Source: Trileptium ribeirensis (Eukaryota > Nematoda > Enoplea > Enoplida > Thoracostomopsidae). From it: a stretch of 64,000 nt of DNA. Each line of letters begins with the position of its first letter. The stretch's first letter is position 1. Below the pieces are notes generated by a model. It saw only the letters and a list, made by a program, of their open reading frames with translations. It searched no databases and was not told the DNA's origin. The stretch covers positions 1 through 64,000 of the forward strand of contig JASANE010012790.1 in NCBI GenBank assembly GCA_030248225.1, written 5' to 3'. Below, in pieces: positions 9,836 to 22,800 of this stretch. Both the position numbers and the translations under genes were made by a program.

Positions 9836-11370
9836 TTATATGTTTAGCAACATTAAAGAATCAAAAAATCAGTTTGTTAAGCCTTACGCAACGGTTTTAA
9901 ACTAGCCGGTCAGAGAAAGAGCACGAATGTGTATGTAATGTTTTGTATTAGGCTCAATTTAGTGCACATTTGTTAGGTTTTGTGCTTTTACAACATCATA
10001 TTATCTATTGATTAGAGTGAAGTAAAATCCGGCTGATGACCAATGAATGGTATCATCAGGTCTTGCAAAATCGATTTCGTTAATATATTGATATGGGTAG
10101 TTATCCGCATGTATACTGAACTTGTAGTGCTACAGCTATTTGCCATGCCGCAGTAATTTTAGCTCCACCTAAATGATGTTCTGAAAATCTAAAAAAAATT
10201 AAAAGGGAGAAGCTTTCGCACCGTGACAATCCATATGGATGAACTATATATACTTTTTTAATAATGTACTATATGAACTACGAAAATAATGTTGAGATAC
10301 AATTGTATTTAATACAGAAAAATGTAGTTGTTTTGCGAATGTGAATGTCAATGACAAAACAAAAAATGTCTATGTCAAAGTTTTCCCTCCAGATATCATT
10401 AACTCCTACGATAAATTGCTAATTATGAACACAGTATCTTGAAATAGGAAAATTAAAATAGGTAAGTGTAAAGTTTGATACGATTTCTTGAAACTATTGT
10501 TTAACGAAAGACGAAAGTTTATATTTTCTTTTTCAGGCGAAATGTTTGTGTTTTTTCTCAAACATGTTTATAAGAACTAGGAATTCTTAAAAAATATCAA
10601 AGAAGCATATGGCGTTCAGTGACAGTCACACCTGTGTATGAAGAATGTGATCATTTTTCCGATCCCACTTATTTTGGTTTTGGAACTAAATTTCAGCCCT
10701 ACAAACTAGGTAGCAGAAATTGACTGTATGAAATCAGACTACAGCAAGGTGATGGGGCTTAACAAAGTAGAATATTAAGTAAAACTTCTAAGATAAACAA
10801 TTTACATTAGTAGGACACTTTCAAAGTTTGTTCTAAAAATTCAACGGTAACTCAGCCTTGGAACAACAACTGTATGTATTTTGATTAGCCGATAATGAGA
10901 AACCTTGATTCGCTTAATACTACGATGGTAATACCTTTCTCAATAACCCTTTCATGCCAAAAGCTGCTAATTGACTGAAGCGTCGTGGTATCTGACTTTG
11001 TCGTATGACGCATGTGTAAACCAGCTTTGTTAAAATTTATGCTCGCTTTGCGAGATTCTTTCAAGAAGTCGTGGAACATATTTTAGATAGCACAACCTGT
11101 ATTTGTTCCTGGGATAGGCTCCAGTTTCTAAAGCATTGCACGATACTGTCGGGCGTTACATTACTTCGGGCATTTAAAAATTTAAAGCCGTTGTGCAAGG
11201 TATATCTCATATATCTATGTGTTAGCTAGTAGCAAACCCTGCCTACGGACAAACGCATCCAATAGCATCTCTGTTGACGCTTCTTGCTTATATTAATCAT
11301 TGCCTGTAAAATACAAGTAATACTTCAGTGAAAAAAAGGCAAAATAAGGCAGTTCTGAAAGCCAATATTA
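9836..11370. other. non-coding, no gene seen
   Basis: AT-rich sequence without a recognisable domain or repeat boundary. The short minus-strand frame at 10885-11079 resembles nothing I know and has no splice or start context. Confidence 0.4.
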
Positions 11371-11480
11371 ATGCGGAGTTGACGTTATAACGTCCCCACT
11401 GTTTAAACCTATGTCCCCCACACATTGTCGGACACACCGTGGATGACAGGGCGTCTTGGACACCTCCACGATGTTATAAA
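11371..11480. repeat. dispersed repeat copy 1 (ACGTTATAACGTCCCCACTG)
   Basis: The block starting ATGCGGAGTTGACGTTATAA and containing GTCCCCACTGTTT, then CCCACACATTGTC, then GACACAC, recurs in diverged form at 12411-12500 in the same orientation. The two copies flank the GC-rich block and the tRNA-like sequence. Confidence 0.7.
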
Positions 11481-11759
11481 TTTTTTCAGCACGGTGTTTT
11501 GCAGTTTTTCGAAGGTGTCAGACACACCCTCTTAATTTTCCCCTCTTGTCGAGGGTGCCCCCAATACCACCTACTCTAAGTACATAATGGTTTTCAGGAT
11601 CATAAGCAAATAAATTGTTGCGCATTGATTTGTCAGCAGATCATAATAATACGAGGCTTAATGGATTTTTCTCAATATTTGAATTTTTAAACGCGATGGT
11701 ATTTTAAGATAGCTACAAACATAGCTTGCATATATAGCTACTGTAGCGAGTTAGTTAAT

Positions 11760-12260
11760 ACACCAAATTATTTTGCCAAGGCTAGATAAAAGGGGGCATC
11801 CTTTGGTGGTATCCACCATCGGAACATGCATAAGTGCCCAAGATCCGTTGGCTGAGGAGTGTAGTGCGGCACTTCGGTGAGCGAGGGCGCCTCGGCGGCG
11901 GGGTGCGACGCCTCTGGGGAGTGGTTTGCCTGGACTAGCGTTCGTGGCGGCTCGGAAGGGGAGGTCCAGCGGCTCGGGGGAAGGGAGTGACGCCTCGAAA
12001 GGGCAGTGCGGTGCCTCGGTTGGTCGGGTGCTAACCCTCGGGAGGGGGCAGGTGCGGCGCCTCGGTAAGGGGGAGCGGCGCCTCGAAGCTTCAGGGTCAG
12101 GGTGCGACACCTCTGGTGAGTGCGGCGCCTGGAGCGTCGTGCGTGGCTCCTCGGAGGGGGTGCAAGGCCCCTCGAATGGGGGGAGGGGTGCACTTCAGGG
12201 ATTCCGGCGCCTCGAGCGTGCGGTGCCCCGTTCTCTCCCCCTACCCCGTGAAATTTGAAT
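11760..12260. repeat. GC-rich imperfect repeat block
   Basis: About 500 bp is strongly GC-rich against an AT-rich surround. Variants of GTGCGGCGCCTCGG (for example GCGACGCCTCTGGGGAG, GCGGCGCCTCGGTAAG, GCGACACCTCTGGTGAG) recur every few tens of bases. Open frames of 110-141 codons on both strands follow from the composition, are rich in P, R, S and G, and resemble no protein family. It is best read as a minisatellite-like block or a foreign repeat. Confidence 0.6.
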
Positions 12261-12320
12261 TCACTACTGTGTTTTGCTATTTTATGTTGAGTATCGCGGA
12301 GCTATATCTGTTGTAAAGTC

Positions 12321-12402
12321 AGGCAGGGATAGCTCGGCAGTAGAGCGTCTGCTTGCGGTTCTCAAAGATGGGAGGTCGTAAGTTCGAATCCCAAACCAGC
12401 CC
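12321..12402 (+). repeat. tRNA-derived sequence (SINE head or tRNA pseudogene)
   Basis: It contains an A-box-like D arm (TAGCTCGGCAGTAGAGC) and a B-box (AGTTCGAATCC) at tRNA spacing. The acceptor and T stems do not pair properly, so it is not a good functional tRNA. No poly-T terminator follows. Confidence 0.5.
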
Positions 12403-12410
12403 AACTATTC

Positions 12411-12500
12411 ATGCGGCGTTCACGTTATAATGTCCCCACTGTTTGGAATCTATGTACCACAGACAGTGTGAGACACATTATAGATAACACAATGGACACC
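12411..12500. repeat. dispersed repeat copy 2
   Basis: It opens ATGCGGCGTTCACGTTATAA and continues with GTCCCCACTGTTT, then CCACAGACAGTGTGAGACAC, matching the copy at 11371 in the same orientation. Confidence 0.7.
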
Positions 12501-12592
12501 TGTTTCCACTGAATGATCTCATCATTGTAATCAAGAATATTTCTATGTCATACCATGCTGTTCAAAGCCGCTGAAATTAGGAGTGGGTTAGC

Positions 12593-12847
12593 CTAGTTTA
12601 AGTTTCTGGAATCTCTTTGACATGTTTCACAAGCTTTAATGTAAGACTCGACATCACACTTGAAGCTTGGCCAGTACTGTTTCTCCGAAATTGTATCAAC
12701 ATTACGGTCACTATCAATATTATTCAAAGCATTGCGAAAATCCTTCAGAATTTCAGTCTTGTCGTCCTCATTTACAAAAAATTTATGCTCACTGCCCCAA
12801 TTCACTAACCACTCGTTTCCGTCCAGGATATTTTCAAAATGAGGCAT
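12593..12847 (-). pseudogene. retroviral-type integrase zinc-binding domain fragment
   Basis: The minus-strand frame contains QYWPSFKCDVESYIKACETC followed by QRDS. This matches the YWPxM-x-DV-x-YI-x-C-x2-C segment of the H2C2 integrase zinc-binding domain of Ty3/gypsy and related elements. The two histidines expected about 25-35 residues upstream are not present in recognisable form. Nothing before or after it looks like the rest of a pol gene, so it is an isolated scrap. The N-terminal third of the frame is not recognised. Confidence 0.65.
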
Positions 12848-14545
12848 AAAATGAAGTATTTCAAAAAATGATTTCAGAAAACATCATTGGTATGTCGCAA
12901 TCCAGAGTTTTATGAACTATTGTAATATTGAGAAACTTTCATCATTTTACTACTTTACGCTATGGCCTTTCCGTAACCCTATACTAAATATCTTCACATC
13001 GTCATAGAGCGTTCATATTCGTCAAATTTGATATATATTTAGAGTCGCGCATCGTATGCTGTAAAATTTTGAATAACTAACTCTTGCCATTTTTGTACAA
13101 ACATTCCTAATTATTTAGAAATATTCCTAATTATTATTAATGATTTTGCGAAATGTCAATCTTAACGGTTTTGCCAAATCGTGATCTACGATATAACGAC
13201 ATAGCATCATTGCATTGACTTCACACAAGTGTTCTATAGAGCTGAGCGCATTTTTATAACTCGGTTTTTGATCTGAGTTTTATGTTTCTAAAACGTTTGA
13301 TTTTTGTGTGTGTTGGAAGCTTTAAAATTTCGATGACTATTGAAATACAACTAGATCCAACGGGGTACGTTGCTGCAAGCTGTCTGGGTTTGGAATGGAA
13401 GAAATTTTATAGCGGTTGTAATGTTTCACTATGCTAGTATTAATAGCATAGCTGAACACTAAATGATCGGTCCTGTGGTGCAGCGGTAGCTCGCTGGTCG
13501 TTTTCTCTGTGCAGGAAAGCATTTGCCTTTTGTGAACACAAAAAGAGTTTAATTAAATAAGATGGATTTTGAGTGAAAGTTCAAGTTTCTATATACTTAC
13601 GGGTTTCCGCACCCTGACTTTATATTCCATACCTCTGACTATCTCTGCAGCTTTGTTACTGTTGGTTTTCAAAAAACGACATGCATTCCATACGGGTTAA
13701 GGAATATCTGGAAGCAATGTATTTTTCCAAGTTTTTTCAAATAAATGCAAAAATGACTTATAATGCTGACATTGGTCGGTCGTTAGGATAACAAATATCG
13801 ACCCGCAGTCACGTTGCAACGTTTACTAAGCTGAGGGTCCAATCTTAAAATTGCGAGGGATTATGATTTTACATGCGGGTCCGATCAGCCGAAATTTGGT
13901 GGTGTGTGTCCGCCGAAGCTCCACTATGTCGTGCCCTTTTGCAAAATGACTAAAAGCGTCTGACTGACCCTAGCCAAAACATGGAGTACCTACACACAAG
14001 GGTTCATAATAAGCATTTGCAGAAGGCTATGACTCTCGGTGACAGTCATGTAAATTAGGTTATACGAAGATGTGATTGTTTATCGGCCTACCAACTCCCC
14101 AACAGTTGTGGGATACCTCCAGGTTTTTTGGGGATGGGGTATCGGATACATCCAATGTTCCTTGGAGCGTACCAGCTATCAGATCACCATTAACTAATCA
14201 GATAAAACAGCAAAAGGAGCCATCATAGTTTGCATATGCCCATAAAATTTCATTTGTTACCTATGACATGACTGTTGGTATTTTATATACCAAACGTCTT
14301 GGACAGCGAAATCCCAGCTATTCAATATTGGCTGTTTTGATTGTGTGTGATGGGTTTCATTTTGTTGGAAAAAACCAAGGCAAAGAAAGTTGAACCTCGA
14401 AGCCTGATGCCTAGCCGTGTAGTAAAAATCGTTTTCATACCGCCACAATAAAGATGTAACAGCCCGAGTTTTTATACCAAATTCTAAATATTCGAAACCA
14501 GGCTAAAAGAGCTTAAAATTTAACGGATAAAGGGCGAGCGGATAC
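12848..14545. other. non-coding, mostly unrecognised
   Basis: AT-rich DNA. The only partial signal is a tRNA-like A box at 13469-13500 (listed separately). The frame at 14257-14448 on the minus strand is not recognised. Confidence 0.4.
13469..13520 (+). repeat. possible tRNA-like SINE head, partial
   Basis: GGTGCAGCGGTAGC resembles an internal A-box promoter of a tRNA. No convincing B box follows at the right distance. It is kept only because tRNA-like sequences recur in the window. Confidence 0.25.
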
Positions 14546-14659
14546 CGGTGGAGCGTGATACAGGGATTCACGGATGTATCATTGATATTTGTGTTATTTG
14601 TGTTGAATAAAATAAAAATATTGTGTCATATTTTATACATGCATAATCACGCTCCACCA
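14546..14659. repeat. small inverted-repeat element
   Basis: GGTGGAGCGTGAT at the left end is repeated as its perfect complement ATCACGCTCCACC at the right end, about 114 bp apart overall. The AT-rich interior has no coding capacity. It may be a very small MITE. Confidence 0.55.
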
Positions 14660-16595
14660 GCCTGAGGTGCGCGGGGTGATTTCGCACCAAAACGGAATCA
14701 AAATTTTACTGCAGAGGTATCCGATCGGTCCCAGGATGCTATTGCTTGTATGAATAAAACTGATGTGTCATTGTATAGGTGGTTAGTAATGGAGATCGGC
14801 GCGGATGCGTAGTCGGGTCGGTCGGGGACGGGGTTAAAGACTCCACGTTCCATCGCGGTTTGACTCGACAGATTTTGCTACTTAGGTGCCCCAGGGCCGG
14901 TCCCGGTGCGCATCCGAAAATGTTACGTATTCATAACTGTTGTATTATGATAAAAATATGTATTGTATGGGACGCCAAGTGTCAGGATCGGTCGGGGTGT
15001 TGTACGAAACTCTTATGAAAAAATGCGTTAATGAAGTTTCTAATGTTTTGGGACCTGGGAAGATCTATCCTGACACGCCGAGAAGTGAAAACCGTTATTT
15101 CATTATTATTGTATTTCATATCTGTTTTAAGGGACGTTTTGGGATACGTAGGAAGAACGATAAAATTGACCTAACGTGATAAAAGTTTTATTTTTCACTG
15201 GGTGTAAGAATTTTGGAATTTTGGGGTTTTAAAGATTTCAAACAAAAAGAGGGACATTAAATTATTATCAGGACTCTATAGGGATTCAAAATCACGCCTT
15301 CGGGTCAACTTACGCCCAACCCGTAAATACTTATGGACCCCCGATCCCGCGCTTATACTCTCAAACTTCAGGGCCCTAAATCACTACGTCCCCAAACCAA
15401 AACTCCTCGATTTTTGGAGCCCTGTACCTCAGTTGGGTTCTATACTAACTATTTTATTGAAAACCGGGGCCACCCGCCCCAATGAAACTCCACGGGACCC
15501 TTATAACTCCGGTGGGACCCAAAATTTTATCATTTGGTACGGGTAAAAGGGCCTCTAACGGGCCTCCTATGGGAGATACATTGAATCTACTAGCCTCATA
15601 AGTAGGCGACCAGCCAGGGCATGGATATCATCCCGCCCCCGGCCGCCTACTCCTTGGCGTTCCTGAAAAATAAACAAAAACATACGAAAAGTCCTATGCA
15701 TTTACAGCGCCTAAGGCGCTTTTATATTTTAACAAAAATAAAACCTCGCGCCGACCAGCGCGAGGTTCTGCCTTGTTTATGTGCTTTCTTGGCACGTTTC
15801 GGCCACTGCCCAATTGGCTTGGTATCGACGAGACTTTTGTTTTGTAGTGCCGCCGCTTTAAATGTTGTTGCCACCGTATACGCTGGAATATTCGCAGAGT
15901 TTGTGCTGCATCGTTATGTTTATTACAATTGCTGCCGTTGTTTATATGTGTTTGTTTTAGTAGACAAAAAGACGTTAGCGATTGACGTGCAAAATTTTAA
16001 AATTTCGCGGGCCCAAGACCGAAAGGGAGACAAAACAGGAAGGGGGGTTTAAGTTAGGTATAAAAGAGACTGCCCGATTCCCCGATCGGGACCAGTCGAC
16101 AATTCTTCTTTTAAAGTTTGGCGGTTGTCGCCATTTTCAAAATTGTTGTAGGTTTTGGTTTTCTTTACTATGCTTACTTTGGCAAAGTAGGTCGCCCCGG
16201 TCCATAGTCTCTGGCAAAATTTTCAGCTAATACAGCTTTACAGGATAGCCCAGTAAAGTACTCGACAAAAATGACCGTCGCTCGCTACTCGAAACGTTTT
16301 ATAATACTGCTCGCTCGTTCCAAGTCATTTATGGTGGATACTGTACGCGTCGAATAATAAAATTTACCAAAATCCATTGATACAGAAATGATTTACTAGA
16401 ACCTAAGACTGAAAATAGAGAGCTTTGTTGAATTGGATGCTATTTGGAGAAACACCACTCGTTACGCTCACTTCGTAATAGCTCGGGAAGATCCAAAACG
16501 AAGTCACAAGTAAACATAGTTTTAGAAACATGCAGAAATATTATGTCATAATACGAAAAACATCTGCTTGATCATATTCAATGAAACAGAAGAAA
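14660..16595. other. non-coding, unrecognised repeat-like DNA
   Basis: Mixed sequence with several G/C-richer patches (for example 14780-14920 and 15280-15620). A frame of 143 codons at 15621-16052 has no recognisable domain and an unusual composition, so I do not call a gene. Around 16185-16262 the text resembles the end of the gggctctcc-type repeat family described further on. Confidence 0.4.
15742..15767. repeat. 10-bp perfect GC-rich hairpin
   Basis: AACCTCGCGC and GCGCGAGGTT are perfectly complementary around a 6-nt loop. A second small stem, GCGCCTAAGGCGC, precedes it at about 15707. There is no T run after the stem, so it is not called a terminator. Confidence 0.8.
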
Positions 16596-16597
16596 TA

Positions 16598-16861
16598 CAG
16601 TCACAGCCAGAAATAAGTGCAAAATAATGGATCGAAATTTCGATCGATTTTGATTAAACGAAATTTCGATCGATTTCGATTAAACGAAATTTCGATCGAT
16701 TTCGTTCGATTGCGATCGTTTTCGATTTTCGCGCAATTAGATAAATTTCAAAATTTCGATTTTTTCGATTAATCGAAATTTCGATCGATCGCGATTAAAT
16801 GAATTTTCGATCGATTGCGATTTCGATCGTTTTTGATTGGATTTATTTCTGGCCGCGACTG
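16598..16861. mobile_element. Tc1/mariner-like MITE with TA duplication
   Basis: The ends are CAGTCACAGCCAGAAATAAG and the diverged complement ATTTATTTCTGGCCGCGACTG. Each is bordered by TA (16596-16597 and 16862-16863), as expected for a Tc1/mariner target-site duplication. The 264-bp interior is almost wholly a tandem repeat and codes for nothing. Its right edge lies less than 30 bp from the likely donor site of the TECPR2 exon at 16890. Confidence 0.8.
16624..16850. repeat. tandem CGAAATTTCGATCGATTT repeat
   Basis: Units built on CGAAATTTCGATCGATTT plus a CGATTAAA linker occur at least four to five times with point changes. Both AAATTT and ATCGAT are palindromic, so the stretch is full of alternative hairpins. 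It fills the MITE interior. Confidence 0.9.
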
Positions 16862-16864
16862 TAC

Positions 16865-19800
16865 CTACAGCATCCTAAACAAAACATACCGAGACTGATC
16901 CGAAGTCGCCACATTGTGTCCACCAGAGGATATCTGGCTACCCGAATCAATGTCTTCACTATTTCGGCGCTTGGGAGACACGAAACAGCTAGGATTCGCT
17001 GATGCGTTAGTGTCCGTATGATTGTCGGCTGAAGTTATTTCAGGGGTTACTTCCAGAGGTGTGTATCTCGTAGAATCTAACGAAAACAACCTTTTTCGCC
17101 CAGATCGGGGAGCAAAATCTGAACGTTTGCTGGTAATCACTGTGTCTAAATAACCAGGAGCGCTTGATTCACTGTCTGATCGTTCGTAACCGGTAGCTTT
17201 ACCTTCTCTGGTATCTGACCATTTTGCTGCAAAGGACTTTGCAATGCAGTGGTTACTGTTGTTGCTATCCAATGGTCGTTCGTGAGAAACAGTGATGCAC
17301 GTTGCGCCAGGTGGAAAAGACTTTGGAGGAGATGATACGACGATGCCAGTATCAGATATACGGCGACTGGGTTTTAAACACGCGCTACGGTTATGGACAT
17401 TCGATATCTGTGAATGCGATTGAGCAGGATTGTTGCTAGTTTTAAAATCACTTATTGTTTTTTTATTAAACATACCCGTTTCGATATCACGGTCCAGGCT
17501 TAGACGACGAGGTATGCCAGCAGAAGGACTGTTGTATCCGGTCAAAGTATTAATTAAACTATTAGAATATGTGGTTGTTATCGTCGGCAGACTTGAAGCA
17601 ATCCTTTTACTATTGTTATCTGAAGAGTTCTTGGCTGGAAGAACTGGAACAATTAGTCTGCCGCTAGCATCGCTTTCCGTTACATTTCCGAAAAAGCAGC
17701 GCTTTATGCGTAACGACAAATTATGCGATTCTTTTCTCAGCTCATGGACTGTGTCGTTCATTGATTTGAATCGATCGCATATTGTGTCGTAGGCCGAATG
17801 ATTTGAGGCACTCCCGTTAAACGTATTCCAGCAACCGTCGAGAGCAGCGAAACTTGCCGATCGTGTGTTCGATAACTTTGGTCGATGCTCGTTTATTATC
17901 TGAATCGTTTCTAGCGACTGCGATTTGTCATGTATGCGCGATAAATCCGATGTCTCATTTGAAAACACTTTATACCGACCAGAATGTGATCGATTGAAAT
18001 ACTCAACGCAGGGGTCGTCGGAGTTTGTTCTGAAATTCCTTTCCTTCAAAGCCAAATTATCTTGACATGCATACGGTGTTCCTTGACGGCCAATAATAAG
18101 TGTTGAGTGGTTTATAACCAGTTTGTGACCACCATCCGAATTTTCAATGGTGTCACTTCTGGTTTCCTCCACTCCGGAGCGGTCAATTTTAAAGTTTTCG
18201 TCGCACCTTTTGCTATCTAAATTTAGCACATGAGATTCTAGAAATCGCTCTAAAAATTCGCGAGATTCGTCACCGGCGTCATTCCGGTCTGACCCATTCG
18301 CGTTTACAGCTGCGATACCTTCACTGTTGTCCGTCATAAATTTACGACGCGACTGAGGCGAATTTGCTGTAATAATTATTTCCGAGGTATGATTGCTACG
18401 CGGTTGTCGAATGTTGGTCGAACACAACGGTGCTTTTGAAGCCTTGGGACCAGTATTGAGTTTATTGATTTCGTTTTCCCGTTCCGCTTCACGATTCGAT
18501 TCGTGAATTACCGTATTTAGCTTTGATTGCATGACTTTCTTTTCAACAGGACTTAGGACGCCTGTAAAAACATTGAAATTTATTCGGAAGTTACTGTATG
18601 ATGTATGCATCAAGATGATAAAACGAATGCTAAAATTTATCCTATATATAAATCTGTTTTACCACAATATTTACTGCTTCCAAATTGGTACAGTTAAACG
18701 TAGGAAGATAAAACCCAATATATTTAGCATCGATTCTAATACAACTAGGGCTCTCCAAATTGGGGAACTGGCACTATCAAGTGCCCCTTTGCAAAAACCC
18801 AGTGCCCCCTATCGAAATTGACAAATTTTTTGTTTGCAATCGATCCAAAGTACATAAAATTTGATAAAAATTTGTACTAAAATTCTATCCCGAAGACAAG
18901 CAAAGAATTTTGTCAAAATATTATTCTAAATCACTTCTTCTCTCAATCAAAAGCGGCTTCGTAGAGTTTCTGACACAATTTTAACCGTTTTTCTGTCGGC
19001 AAAATAGCCCCTAGAAAAATTGGGCGCCCCCCGATTCCCAAACAGGAGGGCCCGGTTCACGCTTTCTAGCATAATTGTCAGCAGATGGAGAGCCCAGCAA
19101 TTTATAGTAGTTAAGCAAAAGTCGGTTTAGCTCAACTCATCATGAAGCCAATATTATTTAATCAGATACAAATCTATAATGTATGCAGTAACAAAGTTTT
19201 TTCTACATGCGACCAGAAATAGATATGCTCGTTATCCCTATTAATATCAGCCGACATACAAACCGAGATTTAAGTCAGACTGCTTATTTAGAAACAGGCA
19301 AAATAAAGCTGGTCTCTTCAAACTGGGGTGAGGACGTCTCTGGCATTTTCAAGTCCCCCTAGCAAAATCCAACTGCCCTCGGTTTTCGTGCCCCCTGGCA
19401 TAATTTTGGAGTCCCTCGGTTCATCGCCACTTGGAAAATGTTTGTGTTTCCAATCGGTCCAAATAACACAAAATTTGATCAAAATTTGTAGTAAAATTCA
19501 GTCCTGAAGCCAAAAATTCGCAAATTTTCTTAAAATTTGCTTCAAAAAGCTTTTTCTCTACGTCAAAAGCGTTTTGGCAGTGTTTCTGACACAATTTTCA
19601 ACCGTTTTTCTCTTGGCAAAATGTCCCCTGAAAAAATGGCGCCCCCATCCCCCGGTTCATGTCCCTGGCAAAATTTTCAGCGAATGGAGAGCCTAGTAAA
19701 ATACAGTAAAACAGAATCATCTCTACTCGATTGATCCCCATGAAGCAATTTCTACATATACATGTTCAGATATAACTAGTATAAGAAAAATAGGAAAAGT

Positions 19801-22800
19801 TTAATCATTTAATTGTCCACCGGGCTACACGCACCTTACAGTAGTTGTGGCACTATATCAGAAAGCTGAAATTCTTATCAGTCTACAGAAAGGACAGCAG
19901 TATAGAAGAAATGAAGCAAAATCATTTACATGCTTCCAAAAACAGCGATGAAAATCTCTTTATGTTGCATCTGCACAGCGTGCCAGTTTTGAAACGGGTC
20001 TTTATCACGGCACAGAACCGCATGCAAAAAGCTTAAAGTAAGTAAATCTACACGGCAACTTACGCTACAGGAGTATCACCGTATATTCTAAAGCCTTTCT
20101 TAAACTACCTATTAGCTAGGCAGACAACGGCGGATTTCACCCTTTCTATAAATCGCTGCTTTGTTATGAGATTATGTTTTCTGCGAATTTTGTAGCATTA
20201 GGAATACCGGCTTTGAGTAATTTATTCGTCCTAGTGAATGCAACCGCAGTTGCCTACAGCCATACAATCCATATTGGGTAAAAATATCATAAAATGGTGT
20301 AGTAAAGCAGCCAATGTTCAACATTGTTCGAACGTTCACACGAAACCTTCTTAGCAAACTGTAAAAATGTTTTAAAATATCTGTCAGAATCATTTTGTGA
20401 AAATTAAATTTTTATAAAATGTTAAGATTGCACTTAGGACGAAAAGCAGCAAGTAAGCCAAGATAACTTCCTAGCAAAGGTACTATGGGCAAAACACGAG
20501 GAACACAAATAATTTTGTACAAATATCGTTGTAATAAAATTTTTTATACCTGATACATGCTTGACCTGAGTCCACAGCTATCGGTGCAACATGACAGGTC
20601 CTCACCGGTCCACCATTAATTTAGAAGAAGCTGAATTAATCAAGTAATTTAGCTGTTGCACTTGCGTTAATTTTTTTTTCTTTTTATGGCACACGTTTGT
20701 GTGCACGTTTACACTAAGATCAAGGCCAACCGCTACCTATGGATGTAATTTTAACATCATATTAAATTCAGTTTTCATTATATATACAATTATTTTCTCA
20801 TGTTTGCAAGAATACTGAACCGCTGCTCCTGGTTACAATAAAAGAACGTCCGTTACGCTGACCAATTAGTTATAGTGAATCACTACGCCGAACATCGACG
20901 AACAAAACGATTTAGAACCTTACAACATGCTCTCCTCAACATGGTCTTTGAATATCGGTCAACTGCGCACGTTTTTAGTAACTAGCAATATATCCGCTAC
21001 TATGCAAAACCACCAACCTTTGATCCTTTTCTGTTTTCGATAAACTATTACATCCGAATGTTCCACGGGAGTTCCACGTGATCGTGATGAATAATTCTCG
21101 GCGCTATTTGCGGCTGACATGGGCGAATCACTGGCCTTATTGTACTTGTCACCGTCACCCATTCGATCGATTAACAGCATTGATCCTAAAACATTATCAT
21201 GCACAGTACACTAGATTCGATGTCGCAAATACAGTGAGTCATCCACTGCATGCACAGGAAAAATTCAATATTATATACTCTAAATATTACATTTCTTGAA
21301 CTTTGTAGCGAGTTTTGCGCGTTATATTAAACAAAAAATTATTCAGCAAGTATGGTATAAGAGGAGCAAAAATGCATTATTGCGATGGTAACCAAAAGCG
21401 TCAAATGTAAACAAAACCAAATAAGATCCAACGATACTACTACAGTTAGTCATACTATCATTTACATTCCAAATGAGCAAAAAAATTAGGTTCATCAAGA
21501 GTAAATCCGAGAAAAACACACCCATTATAGGCAAAGACACTCGCAGAAATATATGTACTAGTGTAGCTGACGATTATCGAACTTTTTATAGTAAATCCAG
21601 TGGTACTCTATTGTGTGCTATTTTAAGAGCGTCCACTTACCGGTTAGAAGATGTTTCTAAACTCTCTCACCAGATTTGAATATGGATCGTGGTGAATGTA
21701 TGTTAACGAAATCTATTCCACTTTCTCGCGCATCCCACAAAAATGACAAGAAACTACAAGACTACTAACCATTTTGGTTTTCATCATGCAATAAAAGGAA
21801 TGTAAACCCAAACAAATATGATTTTGCTGATAAATTATTACAACAAAACTGTTGTTTCTTGCAAAATAAATTATACACAGGTAAATTTATCTTAATAAAA
21901 GAAATATAGTGCTACATGTGCTAAAATATGGTATGAAGCAAAATGTTTTAAGCAACAAAATGAAAACTTGCCTACCTAGACCTAATAAATTAAGAACATA
22001 GAACCAGCCGACTTTTTAGTGCTGAAGCATCAAAAATGTCCTAATTTTGCGTGTTACCGTTTACCGTTATTTATAGAACCAACCTTCAGTATCGTAACGT
22101 GAATCCAATTGTTTTAGCTCTTCTTCCATGCTAGTCGTTCCATTTAATTTCGTATCACCAAATGGCGCAAGCAATGCCTGTGCACGTAACTTTTGTCGCA
22201 GTGGTGGCGACATTTCCATAGTCCCACTGTCGCTTTCGTTTATGCTAGGCGTCCGCAATAGTTTCATTTCTGCATCGCCAGGTTTCACTGAGACTTCTCG
22301 GCCATCGCTGGTGTCCGCAAACGAGTCGTAATTGCCGAAAAATGCAATAGAAGTAGCGCTAAGTGACGTTTCGTTACTTGCGCCAGACATATCTGTCATG
22401 ATGCTATGTCCACAACTCACTGAACCGGATACCTTAACATTGTCAAACGAGGCTGTACGGCGTCTTAGATACGAAGCCATTTTTGAAGCCACTAAAGCGC
22501 CAGCACTGGTTCTTCGCTTAATATTAGGCTGATTTTTACGATAAACACTGTCTTTCGCCGCTTTGACGCGTTCGAAAAGAGAAGATTTACCGGTGTTAAC
22601 ATTTGGCGACAATTCGACGCCAGTTGATGTGCGAAATGACGATGACAACAAATTGTCGAATTCATTCCTGTTGGTCGCAATCCGCCATATGGTCGAATCT
22701 GCACAAAGGACTATAATCTCGGCGACAGGCAACCGATCACTACATTCTGAGCTCCAAACGAAACCTGACGATGCCGATACACTTACAATTCTGGAGTCGA

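Noticed and set aside
11751..12258. Overlapping frames of 110-141 codons on both strands
   Set aside because: They follow from GC-rich repeated sequence with few stops. Composition (P, R, S, G) and lack of a domain argue against coding.
12321..12402. Functional tRNA gene
   Set aside because: A and B boxes are present, but T and acceptor stems do not pair.
15621..16052. Plus-strand frame of 143 codons with a hydrophobic stretch
   Set aside because: No recognised domain, no splice or start context, and unusual composition; the hairpin at 15742 lies inside it.
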